Part shown: positions 18,142 to 27,103 of the stretch, piece by piece
Layout: every line of letters begins with the position of its first letter
Position numbering within the stretch: the stretch's first letter is position 1
NCBI GenBank assembly: GCA_030266015.1
Contig: JAJDHD010000004.1
Span: 17,501-81,500 of the forward strand
DNA length: 64,000 nt
Origin: Christensenellaceae bacterium OttesenSCG-928-K19
GTDB taxonomy: Bacteria; Bacillota; Clostridia; Christensenellales; Christensenellaceae
Direction of reading: 5' to 3'
The notes under the pieces: generated by a model
Databases searched by the model: none
Seen by the model: the letters and a program-made list of their open reading frames with translations, nothing else
What the model was told of the DNA's origin: nothing
Program-made: the position numbers and the translations under genes

Positions 18142-19785
18142 ATGTTTCCAATTGTGATAGGTATTGTGGTTGCAGCGGTGCTTGTGGGTGTGGCGGTTGA
18201 AGCTCGCTTTTCCCAGGCAAGGCTGGAGAAAAGGGCGCAAGGCATGTTTGGGCAGAAGCCAGACGAGCTGTCCCGCTTCGATTTGGAAAGCATACAAAGC
18301 TATTATGAGGCCGGTGGTGGCAGCGGCGATGTGGATGGGATCACATGGGCGGATATTGACATGGACAGGGTGTTTGCGCGGATAAACAACTGCGCGACCT
18401 CTGCCGGGGAGGAATATTTGTATATGCGGCTGCACCGAACGGCGAATGGAGAAGGGCAGCAAAACAGTTGGACGGAGACAAGTGCATACATGGAAGCGCA
18501 TCCCGACGAGAGGATTGCGGTGCAAAAGATATTGTACAGGACGGGAAAGACTTATTATAATCATGTGGGCGGACTGATTTTTCAGGCCAAACACAAACAA
18601 TTGAAATCCCCGTGGGTTTACCGCATACTCCAGCTTGTGCCGGTGGCCTGCCTGCCATTGGCTTTTATCAACATGCCACTGGGGCTTGTGTTGGCGGCGT
18701 GCGCGGCTGTATTAAATGGAGCAATACACTATAAAGTTGACCGTAGAATTGAGCATGAGCTGAAGGCAATTCGGTATTTAGCCGCTGTTTTGTGGGGATG
18801 TGGCAGGCTGCTTCAGCTAAAAAGCGAATCGGTACGCCGTTTTTTGCCCGGGCTGGAGGATGCTTATAAAAAATTCAAGCCGGTGATGAAGGCAATGTCT
18901 GGCATGTCGCAAAATATGTCAACCGATCTGGACGCGATCCTTATTTATGTCCGATATATTTTTTTATTGGATATAATACGCTATAACCGGGTTATAAAAA
19001 AGATACTGCAAAACCAGGATGAAATCAGGACCCTGTATGAATCACTTGGTAAAATAGATACACTGGTGTCGGTTTTGTCCTTCCGTCGTAGTCTGGAATC
19101 CTATGCTGTGCCGCAGTTTTGGGACAAAAAAGGGATTTCCTTTCGCGGGCTGTACCACCCGCTTTTGGAAGGGGCGGTGGCAAATTCGATGAATACGGAA
19201 AAAGGATGCCTAGTTACCGGTTCTAACGCGTCGGGAAAGTCAACATTTATCAAAGCGGTGGCGGTAAACTGTATTCTGGCGCAGGCGGTTTACACCTGCA
19301 CGGCAGAGGAATTTAACATGGCACAGGGCAATGTTATGACGTCTATGGCGGTGAAGGATAATATTGTGGACGGGGAAAGCTATTTTATTGCCGAGATAAA
19401 ATCTGTTAAGCGTATTGAGGAAGCGTCTTCTGCGGCACGCCTGTGTTATGGTTTTATTGATGAAATACTGCGCGGGACAAATACGGTGGAGAGGATTGCA
19501 GCGTCGGTGGCGTTGCTGCGCAGGCTGGGCACACAAAACATACTGTGCATGGTAGCTACGCACGATGTTGAATTGCCGGAGCTGCTAGACAGTAGTTACG
19601 GGAATTACCACTTTAGTGAGCGAATTGAGAATGATGAGGTTGTTTTTGATTACAAGCTAAAGGATGGCCCGTCAACAACGCAAAATGCGATCAGGTTGCT
19701 GGGGATTATGGGTTTTGAAAAAAGCGTGGTGCAACAGGCGGAGGAACTGGCAGGCCATTATCTATCCAATCACGAATGGAAATGA
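18142..19785 (+). CDS. MutS-related ATPase with N-terminal membrane segments
   Basis: 547 residues. One N-terminal hydrophobic segment (about 3-20) and a hydrophobic pair in the middle (about 168-195) are followed by a helical clamp-like region and a MutS-type ATPase domain: Walker A TGSNASGKST (about 353-362) and Walker B-like YGFIDEILRGTN, with THDVELPELL further on. It lacks the mismatch-recognition and connector domains of MutS and the Smr domain of MutS2. It belongs to the poorly known small MutS-like proteins of Clostridia. A role in mismatch repair is not implied. AAGGAG precedes the ATG. Confidence 0.8.
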   Translation: MFPIVIGIVVAAVLVGVAVEARFSQARLEKRAQGMFGQKPDELSRFDLESIQSYYEAGGGSGDVDGITWADIDMDRVFARINNCATSAGEEYLYMRLHRTANGEGQQNSWTETSAYMEAHPDERIAVQKILYRTGKTYYNHVGGLIFQAKHKQLKSPWVYRILQLVPVACLPLAFINMPLGLVLAACAAVLNGAIHYKVDRRIEHELKAIRYLAAVLWGCGRLLQLKSESVRRFLPGLEDAYKKFKPVMKAMSGMSQNMSTDLDAILIYVRYIFLLDIIRYNRVIKKILQNQDEIRTLYESLGKIDTLVSVLSFRRSLESYAVPQFWDKKGISFRGLYHPLLEGAVANSMNTEKGCLVTGSNASGKSTFIKAVAVNCILAQAVYTCTAEEFNMAQGNVMTSMAVKDNIVDGESYFIAEIKSVKRIEEASSAARLCYGFIDEILRGTNTVERIAASVALLRRLGTQNILCMVATHDVELPELLDSSYGNYHFSERIENDEVVFDYKLKDGPSTTQNAIRLLGIMGFEKSVVQQAEELAGHYLSNHEWK

Positions 19786-19932
19786 CGTGTGGTTAAAGAA
19801 TTGCGTTCTGGCTCTCAAACGAGTATACTGGTACGAAAGGGCTGGCCGGGCTTACCGGCACAGTGCCGGGAAGTGGGATGTCTACCGCGTTTTGGCGGAG
19901 AGCAGTAAGTGGCGAAAGGGGGATTGCCGGTC

Positions 19933-20838
19933 ATGCGAATTTTTTGTTTGGTTATTATGTTGGTGGGAATGACATTGATGGCTGTCACTGCCTATCGTTA
20001 TTATAGTTTGATAAAGTATAACAATCAGGAAACATATGCGGTTAAGCAGGAAAGAAGAATAACGCAAAAAGTGAGCCTGGTGCTTATGTTTGTGTTTATC
20101 GGGGGATTTTGCGTGGGGATTTTTGATATACTGACACGCCAGGTAGAGCCGATTTATTTTTTTGTTGTTATTATATTTTTTTTGGGTGCATCGTTTATCT
20201 TTTCCGCTGTGAGCGCACAGGGGGAGATGGCTGTGGCACTCCGCGGCAAAACAATGGAAACGATGAAGACTTTTGTCAACGCTATTGATTTGAAGGATGC
20301 CTACACAAAAGGCCATTCCGCTCATGTTTACCAGATTGTTCGCCTTTTTTATGAATATTTTGATGAAAAAAGGAAAGACCGGATTAATGAGCCCAAATTG
20401 CTGGATGCGGCGTTGCTGCATGACATTGGGAAAATAAGCATAAAGGATGAAACCTTGAACAAACCCGGTCGCCTGAGCGAGGAAGACTGGGCGAATATCC
20501 GACAGCATCCGTTGAACGGAAAAAAGATGCTGGATGATACGACATTTGCGGAGATTAGCGACTGGGTGCTTTATCATCACGAGAGGATAGACGGGCAGGG
20601 CTATTATGGGATGCGGGCAGAAGAGATTCCGGAGGAATCGCGCATTATAACGATTGCGGATACTTATTCCGCGTTGTGCACAGACCGTGTGTACCGCAAG
20701 AAGCAGACGCACAGGCAGGCAGTAGAAATTATGAAGGAAGCCATGGGAACACAGCTTGATACAGAGCTGATGCAAATTTTCTTGAGAATCCCCGAGCAGG
20801 AACTGGAAACGCTTGCGGCGGGGAGCCTGCCGCAATAA
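19933..20838 (+). CDS. HD-GYP-like phosphodiesterase with membrane-spanning N terminus
   Basis: 301 residues. Three hydrophobic segments (about 3-21, 43-63, 70-92 of this start) are followed by an HD domain: KGHSAHVYQI, HDIGK, HHERIDGQGYYG and IADTYSALCTDRVYR. This is the HD-GYP pattern except that the GYP tripeptide reads GYY, so c-di-GMP hydrolysis is likely but not certain. The start could also be GTG at 19909 (GGCGGAG upstream); ATG at 19933 has AAGGGGGA about ten bases upstream and starts directly with the membrane segment. The gene stands alone and is convergent with the next. Confidence 0.8.
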   Translation: MRIFCLVIMLVGMTLMAVTAYRYYSLIKYNNQETYAVKQERRITQKVSLVLMFVFIGGFCVGIFDILTRQVEPIYFFVVIIFFLGASFIFSAVSAQGEMAVALRGKTMETMKTFVNAIDLKDAYTKGHSAHVYQIVRLFYEYFDEKRKDRINEPKLLDAALLHDIGKISIKDETLNKPGRLSEEDWANIRQHPLNGKKMLDDTTFAEISDWVLYHHERIDGQGYYGMRAEEIPEESRIITIADTYSALCTDRVYRKKQTHRQAVEIMKEAMGTQLDTELMQIFLRIPEQELETLAAGSLPQ

Positions 20839-20844
20839 AACCGG

Positions 20845-21783
20845 CTATTGCTTTTTGGGCGGCGATGGACGGCGGCCGCGGCCATAGCTTCTGCTGCCAT
20901 GATGGATGGTTTTGACGCGCTTATACAGAACCATAAGCCCGATTGCCGCAGCGATACCAATGATAACGACAATGGCCACGCGCACGCCAATGTAAGCGAT
21001 GGAACGGCTGAATGTGGCGGTATATGTCGTGTCTGAGTCCAGGTTGTCTGTAAACTTTGTATCTGTGCTGATGATAGTAGAAGGATCGGAGGGGAGCACC
21101 CAGCCGACAAAGCGGTAATCCTCGGCGGGAATGGCCTCCAGCGTGACGATGCTGCCCCCGGCATATTGGCCGGAGCCAAGCACAGTGCCGCCTTCCTCGG
21201 GTGACACATTGATATCCAGCCGGTATTGCGCGGCAAATTTAGCGATGTATGACGAAGCGCCGGTTATTTCGAATGTATAGCTGTATGGGTTGTCGGCGTC
21301 GGCAGGCAAGGGCTCTGCAAGCGAGGACGCGTCAAACCAGCCAAGGAAGGTATAGCCTTCGTTGGGTACGGCCGTAATGGTGACGGAATCCCCCAGAATA
21401 TAATGACCGGAGCCGCTCTGGGACACACTGCCGCCTTCGGCAGGTTCGGCAATGATGCCAGCGGAAAGCTGCGCTTCAAATTTCGCGACATAGGAGCGGT
21501 CCTGCTCCAGGTCATATTCAAACTCGGTCTCCTCGGTAACGAGTTCGTCGTTCTCTGCCCGATACCAGCCGGTAAACGTATAACCTTCATTTGGCGTGGC
21601 GGTGAGTGTTACATTCTGCCCCGCACTGTATTCCCCTGCCCCTGTGACACTGCCGCCTTCCGCCGGTTCAACAGAAAGCGAGATTTTAAAATTGTCGGAG
21701 GAATCTCCCGATGTTGCAGATGAAACCATGCAGGGGGCCAGCATAAGAAGGAATATGACAGTGAAAATCAGAACTCTTTTCAT
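20845..21783 (-). CDS. Surface protein with three InlB B-repeat/Listeria-Bacteroides-like repeats
   Basis: 312 residues. A signal peptide (about 1-22) is followed by three repeats of about 75 residues. Each is built on EPAEGGSV..G.Y..G..VTLTA.PNEGYTF.GW and ends Y.AKF, the pattern of the InlB B-repeat and related 'bacterial repeat' domains. A membrane helix (about 268-290) and a basic tail (HHGSRSYGRGRR) follow, so it is probably an extracellular stalk anchored by the C terminus. There is no LPxTG motif. An upstream ATG at 21852 is open, but ATG 21783 follows AAAGGA and gives the proper signal peptide. Confidence 0.8.
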   Translation of the reverse strand: MKRVLIFTVIFLLMLAPCMVSSATSGDSSDNFKISLSVEPAEGGSVTGAGEYSAGQNVTLTATPNEGYTFTGWYRAENDELVTEETEFEYDLEQDRSYVAKFEAQLSAGIIAEPAEGGSVSQSGSGHYILGDSVTITAVPNEGYTFLGWFDASSLAEPLPADADNPYSYTFEITGASSYIAKFAAQYRLDINVSPEEGGTVLGSGQYAGGSIVTLEAIPAEDYRFVGWVLPSDPSTIISTDTKFTDNLDSDTTYTATFSRSIAYIGVRVAIVVIIGIAAAIGLMVLYKRVKTIHHGSRSYGRGRRPSPPKKQ

Positions 21784-22001
21784 GGCAAACCAGTCCTTTC
21801 GGAAGAAGTGTATTTTACACCATATGTACAATTTCGTAATCGCAAAAAACAATATTTTGTAGTAATAACAACTTTAAACCATTATATCAAAAAAGGCGCG
21901 CAATGTCTAAAATATTATGTAAAAAAAATGTAACAACGTGCTTTGAATTCTCGCGGTGGGGTTATATATATAACATATTAAGTTTGAAGGGAGGTTTGCC
22001 C

Positions 22002-22514
22002 ATGAAAGAGGTTTATTTGTCAGGTGGTTGTTTTTGGAGTATGCAGCGTTACTTTGATTGTGTGCATGGAGTCTTGCAGACGCAGGCCGGGTTTGTAAAT
22101 GGAGACACAGAAAATCCGACTTACGCGGAGGTCATTTCCGGCAAGACAGGGTACGCCGAGGCGGTAAGGGTGCAATACAATGAAACAGTGATACCGCTTA
22201 CCGGCATATTGGATTTGTATTTCAAGGCAATCTGCCCCGGTGGAACGGAGAGGAAGAACTCGCTTAAGGGATCGCAATTCAGGAAGGGTGTGTATTACAC
22301 CAGGGCAGAAGACGAGCAGGTGATTCTCGACTATATGGAAGAAAACTGGATAATAGGGCGGCTGTGCCCTGTGAAATTGGAAGCGGTGAAAAAGTATTAT
22401 CCGGCTGAAGAATATCATCAGCACTACCTGGAAAAAAACCCCGACGGACATTGCCATATTGGGAGAGAGGCTTTTATTTATGCAGGAGAATACAAAGTAC
22501 CGAAGACCGGATGA
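22002..22514 (+). CDS. msrA: Peptide-methionine (S)-S-oxide reductase
   Basis: 170 residues. It reduces the S form of methionine sulfoxide in proteins. The catalytic motif GCFW is at residues 9-12, with GY near residue 49 and YHQHYLEKNP near the C terminus, all typical of MsrA. The middle segment usually written DPTxxNxQGNDxGxQYR is unusual here (CPGGTERKNSLKGSQFR). A longer frame starts at 21903, but ATG 22002 has AAGGGAGG seven bases upstream. It overlaps msrB by 35 bp. Confidence 0.9.
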   Translation: MKEVYLSGGCFWSMQRYFDCVHGVLQTQAGFVNGDTENPTYAEVISGKTGYAEAVRVQYNETVIPLTGILDLYFKAICPGGTERKNSLKGSQFRKGVYYTRAEDEQVILDYMEENWIIGRLCPVKLEAVKKYYPAEEYHQHYLEKNPDGHCHIGREAFIYAGEYKVPKTG

Positions 22515-22965
22515 AGCGGAGCTGAAAAGCAGCCTGGATGAATTGCAATATGCGGTTTTGGTGTTTGGGGAAACGGAAGCGCCGCACACAAGCCCGCATC
22601 TGCAAAACAAGGACGAAGGGATTTATGTGGATGTGGCAACAGGAGAGCCGCTGTTTACCACATATGACCAGTTTGACTCCTCGTGCGGCTGGCCCAGCTT
22701 TACAAGACCCATAAAAGAAAAACATATTACCACGAAAGAAGACCGCTCGCACGGCATGTGCAGGACAGAAGTGAGAAGCTGCGGGGGCGATTTTCATTTG
22801 GGTCATGTGTTTGAGGACGGGCCAGAGGACGAGGGTGGGCTGCGCTATTGCATCAATGGGGCGGCTATCCGCTTTGTGCCGATAGAAGATATGGAAATAG
22901 AAGGGTATTCCTATTTGCTTCCATACCTGCATGAAAGAAAGCAGCAATGCAAAAAACATAAATGA
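22480..22965 (+). CDS. msrB: Peptide-methionine (R)-S-oxide reductase
   Basis: 161 residues. It reduces the R form of methionine sulfoxide. The order GEPLF, SSCGWPSF, HGMCRTEV, LGHVFEDGP and YCINGAAIRF is the MsrB domain, with the catalytic Cys in YCING. The pairs of CxxC zinc ligands seen in many MsrB proteins are not present. The start ATG at 22480 lies inside the end of msrA and follows GGGAGAGAGG. The pair msrA-msrB covers both stereoisomers and is probably one transcript ending at the terminator at 22981. Confidence 0.92.
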   Translation: MQENTKYRRPDEAELKSSLDELQYAVLVFGETEAPHTSPHLQNKDEGIYVDVATGEPLFTTYDQFDSSCGWPSFTRPIKEKHITTKEDRSHGMCRTEVRSCGGDFHLGHVFEDGPEDEGGLRYCINGAAIRFVPIEDMEIEGYSYLLPYLHERKQQCKKHK

Positions 22966-22980
22966 AAGCACATAAAACAA

Positions 22981-23015
22981 ACCCTCCCGCTTTGCCAGGC
23001 CGGGAGGGTTTTCTT
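22981..23015. terminator. Bidirectional terminator between msrB and degV
   Basis: ACCCTCCCG (22981-22989) and CGGGAGGGT (23001-23009) form a perfect 9-bp stem followed by TTTTCTTTT. On the other strand the stem is followed by TTTGTTTTATG, so it can serve both convergent genes. Confidence 0.9.
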
Positions 23016-23024
23016 TTCCGTTGG

Positions 23025-23915
23025 TTATTTGAATTTGATATCTGGGCGCCCTTTGCAAATATAAAAGATGGCGATGGTGGACGGGCCGGCGTGCGCGCCG
23101 ATTACAGGGCCGATCAGGTCGATATAAGTGCCCTTGATGGTGGGGAAGCGTTCTTTGATGAGCCCTTCTACCATCTGCGCGTCCTCTAATGCGTCCGCAT
23201 GGCCGATAAAAATCATCTGGCCGTCTGGGTTGTCTATGTCGTTTTCCATTTTGTTTACCATGTCTACAAGGGATTTTTTGCGCCCGCGGATTTTTTCCAT
23301 GGGGATGATTTTGCCCTCATTGTTGAACACAAGCACAGGCTTAATGTTTAACATGGTGCCAAGAAAAGCGCTTGCGCGGGACACACGGCCACCGCGGCGC
23401 AAGTATTCCAGGTTGTCCACTGCAAACCAGTGCATGATTTTGAGCTTGAGGCCTTCCACATAGTCGACCAACTCGTCGAAAGAGGCGCCTTCATCGCGTT
23501 TTTGCACAGCGTAATATACCAGCAGGCCGTAGCCCGGCGATGCGGCAAGGCTGTCCAGTATCTCGATTTTACGGTCGGGATATTTTTTCCTAAGCTGTTC
23601 TGCCGTCATAAGCGCGTTGTTGTAGGAGCCGGACAGGCCGGAGGAAAATTCAATGTGCACCACGTCTTTTCCCGCCTCTAAAAGCGGGGTGAAAAATTCT
23701 GTGTACCGCTCTGTATTTACCATGGAAGTGGTGGCGATACCACCCGCGCGCATTTTCTCATAAAATTCGTGCACAGACATAGTTGCGCCTTTGTCGTCAT
23801 AATATTCGCCCCCGTCGATAAAAAACTGGTAGGGCAGGACTTTGATGTTGTTTTTTTCCGCAAATTCATTATTAAGGTCATAAACTGAACTACAGGTGAT
23901 TGCATAATCAGCCAT
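23025..23915 (-). CDS. DegV family fatty-acid-binding protein
   Basis: 296 residues. DegV/FakB proteins bind a fatty acid and present it to the FakA kinase. Signs of the family: an N-terminal ITCSSVYDLN segment, TTSMVNTERYTEFF (the T-S-x-x-N/P pattern), IEFSSGLSGSYNNA, NLEYLRRGGRVSRASAFLG, LNIKPVL and a final GPVIGAHAGPSTIAIFY, where H-x-GP is typical. No fakA is in the window. The gene is alone and convergent with msrAB. Confidence 0.92.
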   Translation of the reverse strand: MADYAITCSSVYDLNNEFAEKNNIKVLPYQFFIDGGEYYDDKGATMSVHEFYEKMRAGGIATTSMVNTERYTEFFTPLLEAGKDVVHIEFSSGLSGSYNNALMTAEQLRKKYPDRKIEILDSLAASPGYGLLVYYAVQKRDEGASFDELVDYVEGLKLKIMHWFAVDNLEYLRRGGRVSRASAFLGTMLNIKPVLVFNNEGKIIPMEKIRGRKKSLVDMVNKMENDIDNPDGQMIFIGHADALEDAQMVEGLIKERFPTIKGTYIDLIGPVIGAHAGPSTIAIFYICKGRPDIKFK

Positions 23916-24041
23916 GGGTGGTTGCTCCTTCCGAATAATGGGATTTCCTACATTTTATAGGTTTGGCAGGTAAAAAGCAAGCCTTGTGCCAAAAACGAAA
24001 AAACAGTTTGATTATAATTGCATTTAAAAACAATATTTCTA

Positions 24042-24070
24042 TTGTGTTTCATTCGGTTTTATATTAAAAT
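24042..24070 (+). promoter_or_regulatory. Possible promoter of the aminotransferase/Lrp unit
   Basis: TTGTGT (24042-24047), 17-bp spacer, TAAAAT (24065-24070), about 90 bases before the start codon. The match to consensus is moderate. Confidence 0.4.
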
Positions 24071-24159
24071 ATGGAGAATGGATTATTTCAGCAAGGGCGA
24101 TTGCGGGATGCCTCAAGCGTGCTGCAATCTATTTTTATCACAAAGGACGGTTTTTTAAA

Positions 24160-25353
24160 ATGCAACTTTCGAAAAAGGCACTTGCAATTTCACCTTCGCT
24201 TACGCTCAAGATAACGGCGGTTGCTAAGGAAATGAAAGCAAAGGGACTGGACGTTGCGGGATTTGGCGCGGGAGAGCCGGATTTCGATACGCCTCAGAAT
24301 ATAAAAGACGCGGCAAAAAAAGCGCTGGACATGGGCATGACAAAATACACGCCAGCCTCTGGCACCAATGAGCTGAAGCAGGCGGTTTGCGATTCGTTAA
24401 AACGTAAGCAGGGGTTGATTTATGAGCCTAAGCAAATTGTGATTTCAAATGGCGCTAAGCATTCGCTTTATAATATATTCCAGGCGATATTGAATCCGGG
24501 CGACGAAGTGATCATTGTGGCACCGTATTGGCTCACGTATCCAGAGCTGGTAAAAATGGCGGACGGCGTTCCCGTTTTTGTGGAATCGTACGAGGAGAAT
24601 GGCTTTGAGCCGACGGAAGAGGCGATTCGCGCGGCGGTAAGTGAAAAGACGAAGGCGATTATTGTGAACAATCCGTCAAACCCGTGCGGTTGCGTGTATT
24701 CGCAAAAGACGCTGGAAATGATTGCACATATCGCAAACGACGTTGGGTTTTATATTGTGTCGGACGAGATTTATGACGAGTTGATCTACGACGGGCACAA
24801 GCATTACAGCATTGCGCATGTGGATGAGAATACCTATGGCAGGACAATTCTGGTAAACGGCCTTTCCAAGACGTATTCCATGACAGGCTGGCGTATTGGC
24901 TACACGGCGTGCAGGGCGGATATTGCAAGGGTGATGGGCAGCTTTCAGAGCCACGCAACGTCAAACCCAAGCACCATGGCGCAATACGCGGGGATAGAGG
25001 CGCTTACAGGCCCGCAGGGCGAACTGGAAAAAATGCGTAAGGAATTTGACCATCGGCGTAAGACGATTGTGAAAATGATTAATGAGATAGACGGGCTTTC
25101 CTGTGTGGAGCCAAAGGGTGCGTTTTATGTGATGATGAATATTTCCAAGTTGAAGGGAAAACAGATAGGCGGCAGGACGATAGAAACGTCGCTGGATTTT
25201 GCGGAGGAGCTGCTGGACAAGAAGCTGACGGCGGTGGTACCGGGTGCGGCATTTGGCGCGGATGATTATGAACGGCTTTCTTATGCGATTTCCATGGAAA
25301 CGATAGAAAAAGGGATGCACAGGATTGCGGAATTTGTGCAAATGCTGAAATAG
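24160..25353 (+). CDS. Class I/II pyridoxal-phosphate aminotransferase, aspartate aminotransferase-like
   Basis: 397 residues, usual for the AspB-like group. The sequence shows GAGEPDFDTP, YTPASGTNELKQAV, APYWLTYPE, NNPSNPCGCVYS (Asn and PLP-contact region), SDEIYDELIY (Asp for the ring nitrogen), GLSKTYSMTGWRIGY (Schiff-base Lys) and the C-terminal substrate Arg region LSYAIS. It is probably an aspartate or broad-range transaminase. The Lrp regulator starts nine bases downstream, so the two are co-transcribed. Confidence 0.9.
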   Translation: MQLSKKALAISPSLTLKITAVAKEMKAKGLDVAGFGAGEPDFDTPQNIKDAAKKALDMGMTKYTPASGTNELKQAVCDSLKRKQGLIYEPKQIVISNGAKHSLYNIFQAILNPGDEVIIVAPYWLTYPELVKMADGVPVFVESYEENGFEPTEEAIRAAVSEKTKAIIVNNPSNPCGCVYSQKTLEMIAHIANDVGFYIVSDEIYDELIYDGHKHYSIAHVDENTYGRTILVNGLSKTYSMTGWRIGYTACRADIARVMGSFQSHATSNPSTMAQYAGIEALTGPQGELEKMRKEFDHRRKTIVKMINEIDGLSCVEPKGAFYVMMNISKLKGKQIGGRTIETSLDFAEELLDKKLTAVVPGAAFGADDYERLSYAISMETIEKGMHRIAEFVQMLK

Positions 25354-25362
25354 AGGTGCGGT

Positions 25363-25860
25363 ATGAAACACGAACAGACACTGGAGATTCTTGATATACT
25401 GGAAAACAACGCCAAAACGACAGCGCAAGAGATTGCATCTATGCTGGATTTGCGCGTGGAGGATGTGCAGGCGGAGATTGAGCGGCTGGAGAAGGAAAAG
25501 GTCATCGTGAAGTATACCGCGCTTATAAACAGGCAGGATGTTGCCGAGGCGGAATTTTCTGAGGCGATGATAGAGGTGAAGATTACGCCGCAGCGCGATT
25601 ATGGATATGACGACCTTGCGCGCCGTATCTATAAATATGACGAGGTGCGTTCTGTTTACCTGATGGCGGGCGCTTATGACCTGTGCGTGCGTGTGCAAAG
25701 CCGCAGCATGAAGGAGATATCCAAGTTTGTATTTGAAAAACTGGCGGTGATAGACGGTGTCACCAGCACGGTTACGCTGTTTATTATGCGAAAATACAAG
25801 CAGGCGGGCGTTGTGCTCGTGGAGGAGGAAAGGGACGAAAGACTGGTGATTACGCCTTGA
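25363..25860 (+). CDS. Lrp/AsnC family transcriptional regulator
   Basis: 165 residues. An N-terminal helix-turn-helix (about 5-60: ILDILENNAKTTAQEIASML...VEDVQAEIERLEKEKVI) is followed by an alpha-beta RAM domain (about 65-150) that in this family binds amino acids and makes dimers. It lies between two aminotransferase genes and overlaps the second (TTGA junction), so it probably controls amino-acid metabolism, including its own unit. Confidence 0.9.
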   Translation: MKHEQTLEILDILENNAKTTAQEIASMLDLRVEDVQAEIERLEKEKVIVKYTALINRQDVAEAEFSEAMIEVKITPQRDYGYDDLARRIYKYDEVRSVYLMAGAYDLCVRVQSRSMKEISKFVFEKLAVIDGVTSTVTLFIMRKYKQAGVVLVEEERDERLVITP

Positions 25861-27035
25861 ATACAGAACGGTTTATTTCGCGGCGGGTGGCGCAGGTGCC
25901 GCCCTCCGGCATTCGGAAATTTTTTGATATTGCAAGCGAAATGAAGGACGCGATTTCTTTGGGCGTGGGCGAGCCGGATTTTGTGACGCCATGGAACATT
26001 CGCGAGTCTGCCATTTTTTCCATGGAGCGCGGCCACACGCATTATACGTCCAACCACGGGCAGCTTTCGTTGCGCAAGCTGGTTTCGCTCTATTTGGAAA
26101 CCCGTTTTGGCACGCGTTACAGCCCGGAAAGTGAAATGGTGATAACAGTGGGGGCGAGCGAGGCGTTGGATCTTGCCTTTCGGGCTATTATGGAGCCAGG
26201 AGACGAGGTGCTTGTGCCTGCGCCGTCTTATGTGTCTTATATGCCGGGCGTTACATTTGCGGGCGGTACCCCTGTGGCGATAGAGACAAAGGAAGAAGAC
26301 GATTTCATTATGACGGAGCAAGGGATTGCCGCCGCCATTACGCCCAAAACAAAAGCGATTGTGATTCCTTATCCTAATAATCCTACAGGTGCTATCATGA
26401 CAAAGGAGCAGCTTGCGGGGATTGTTGATATTATTGTGAAGAATGACCTGCTGGTGATTTCCGACGAGATTTACGCCGAGCTGACCTATGGTGGCAAGCA
26501 GCATGTCTCCATTGCGTCGTTCCCAGAGATATACCCACGCTGTGTGGTGATCAATGGATTTTCCAAGGCGTTTGCCATGACGGGCTTCCGGCTGGGATAT
26601 GCCGCAGGGCCGCGGCCGGTGATAGACGCGATGGTGAAGATACACCAATATTCTATGCTGTGTGCGTCCGTTATGAGCCAGTACGCGGGCGAGGAAGCCT
26701 TAAAGCACGAGATGGAAACGGGCTTTGCGCAGGTGGAGAAAATGGTGAAAAGCTATGACCAGCGCAGGAGGTTTATGTTGGATGCGCTTGGCGGGATTGG
26801 CCTTGGCGCGTTTGAGCCGCGCGGCGCGTTTTATATCTTCCCGAACATATCGGGAACGGGGCTTAGCTCGGAGGAGTTCTGTTTCCGGCTGATTGAGGAA
26901 AAGAAAGTAGCCTGCGTGCCGGGCACAGCGTTTGGAGAGGCGGGAGAAGGCTTTATGCGTTGCTCGTATGCTTCGTCCATGGAAAACCTGAAAGAGGCGG
27001 TGAAGCGCATAGGCGAGTTTGTGGACAGTCTGTAG
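25857..27035 (+). CDS. Pyridoxal-phosphate aminotransferase, class I/II
   Basis: 392 residues. It has GVGEPDFVTP, HYTSNHGQLSLRKLV, PAPSYVSYMP, PYPNNPTGA, SDEIYAELTYGG and GFSKAFAMTGFRLGY with the PLP Lys. It is related to the protein at 24160 but distinct. The PatA/DapX-like group found behind an Lrp gene is the closest picture, so a role in lysine or other amino-acid pathways is possible but not shown. The start is TTG at 25857, inside the stop of the regulator gene, which indicates translational coupling. Confidence 0.88.
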   Translation: MNTERFISRRVAQVPPSGIRKFFDIASEMKDAISLGVGEPDFVTPWNIRESAIFSMERGHTHYTSNHGQLSLRKLVSLYLETRFGTRYSPESEMVITVGASEALDLAFRAIMEPGDEVLVPAPSYVSYMPGVTFAGGTPVAIETKEEDDFIMTEQGIAAAITPKTKAIVIPYPNNPTGAIMTKEQLAGIVDIIVKNDLLVISDEIYAELTYGGKQHVSIASFPEIYPRCVVINGFSKAFAMTGFRLGYAAGPRPVIDAMVKIHQYSMLCASVMSQYAGEEALKHEMETGFAQVEKMVKSYDQRRRFMLDALGGIGLGAFEPRGAFYIFPNISGTGLSSEEFCFRLIEEKKVACVPGTAFGEAGEGFMRCSYASSMENLKEAVKRIGEFVDSL

Positions 27036-27103
27036 GGGAAATGATAAAATGCGTGTGTGTGGCTACATGCCGCCATGCGTATTTTTTATTTGGAGAAGAA
27101 TGA

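Noticed and set aside
18142-19785. Assignment as MutS or MutS2
   Set aside because: The mismatch-recognition domains and the Smr domain are missing, and the N terminus is membrane-associated.
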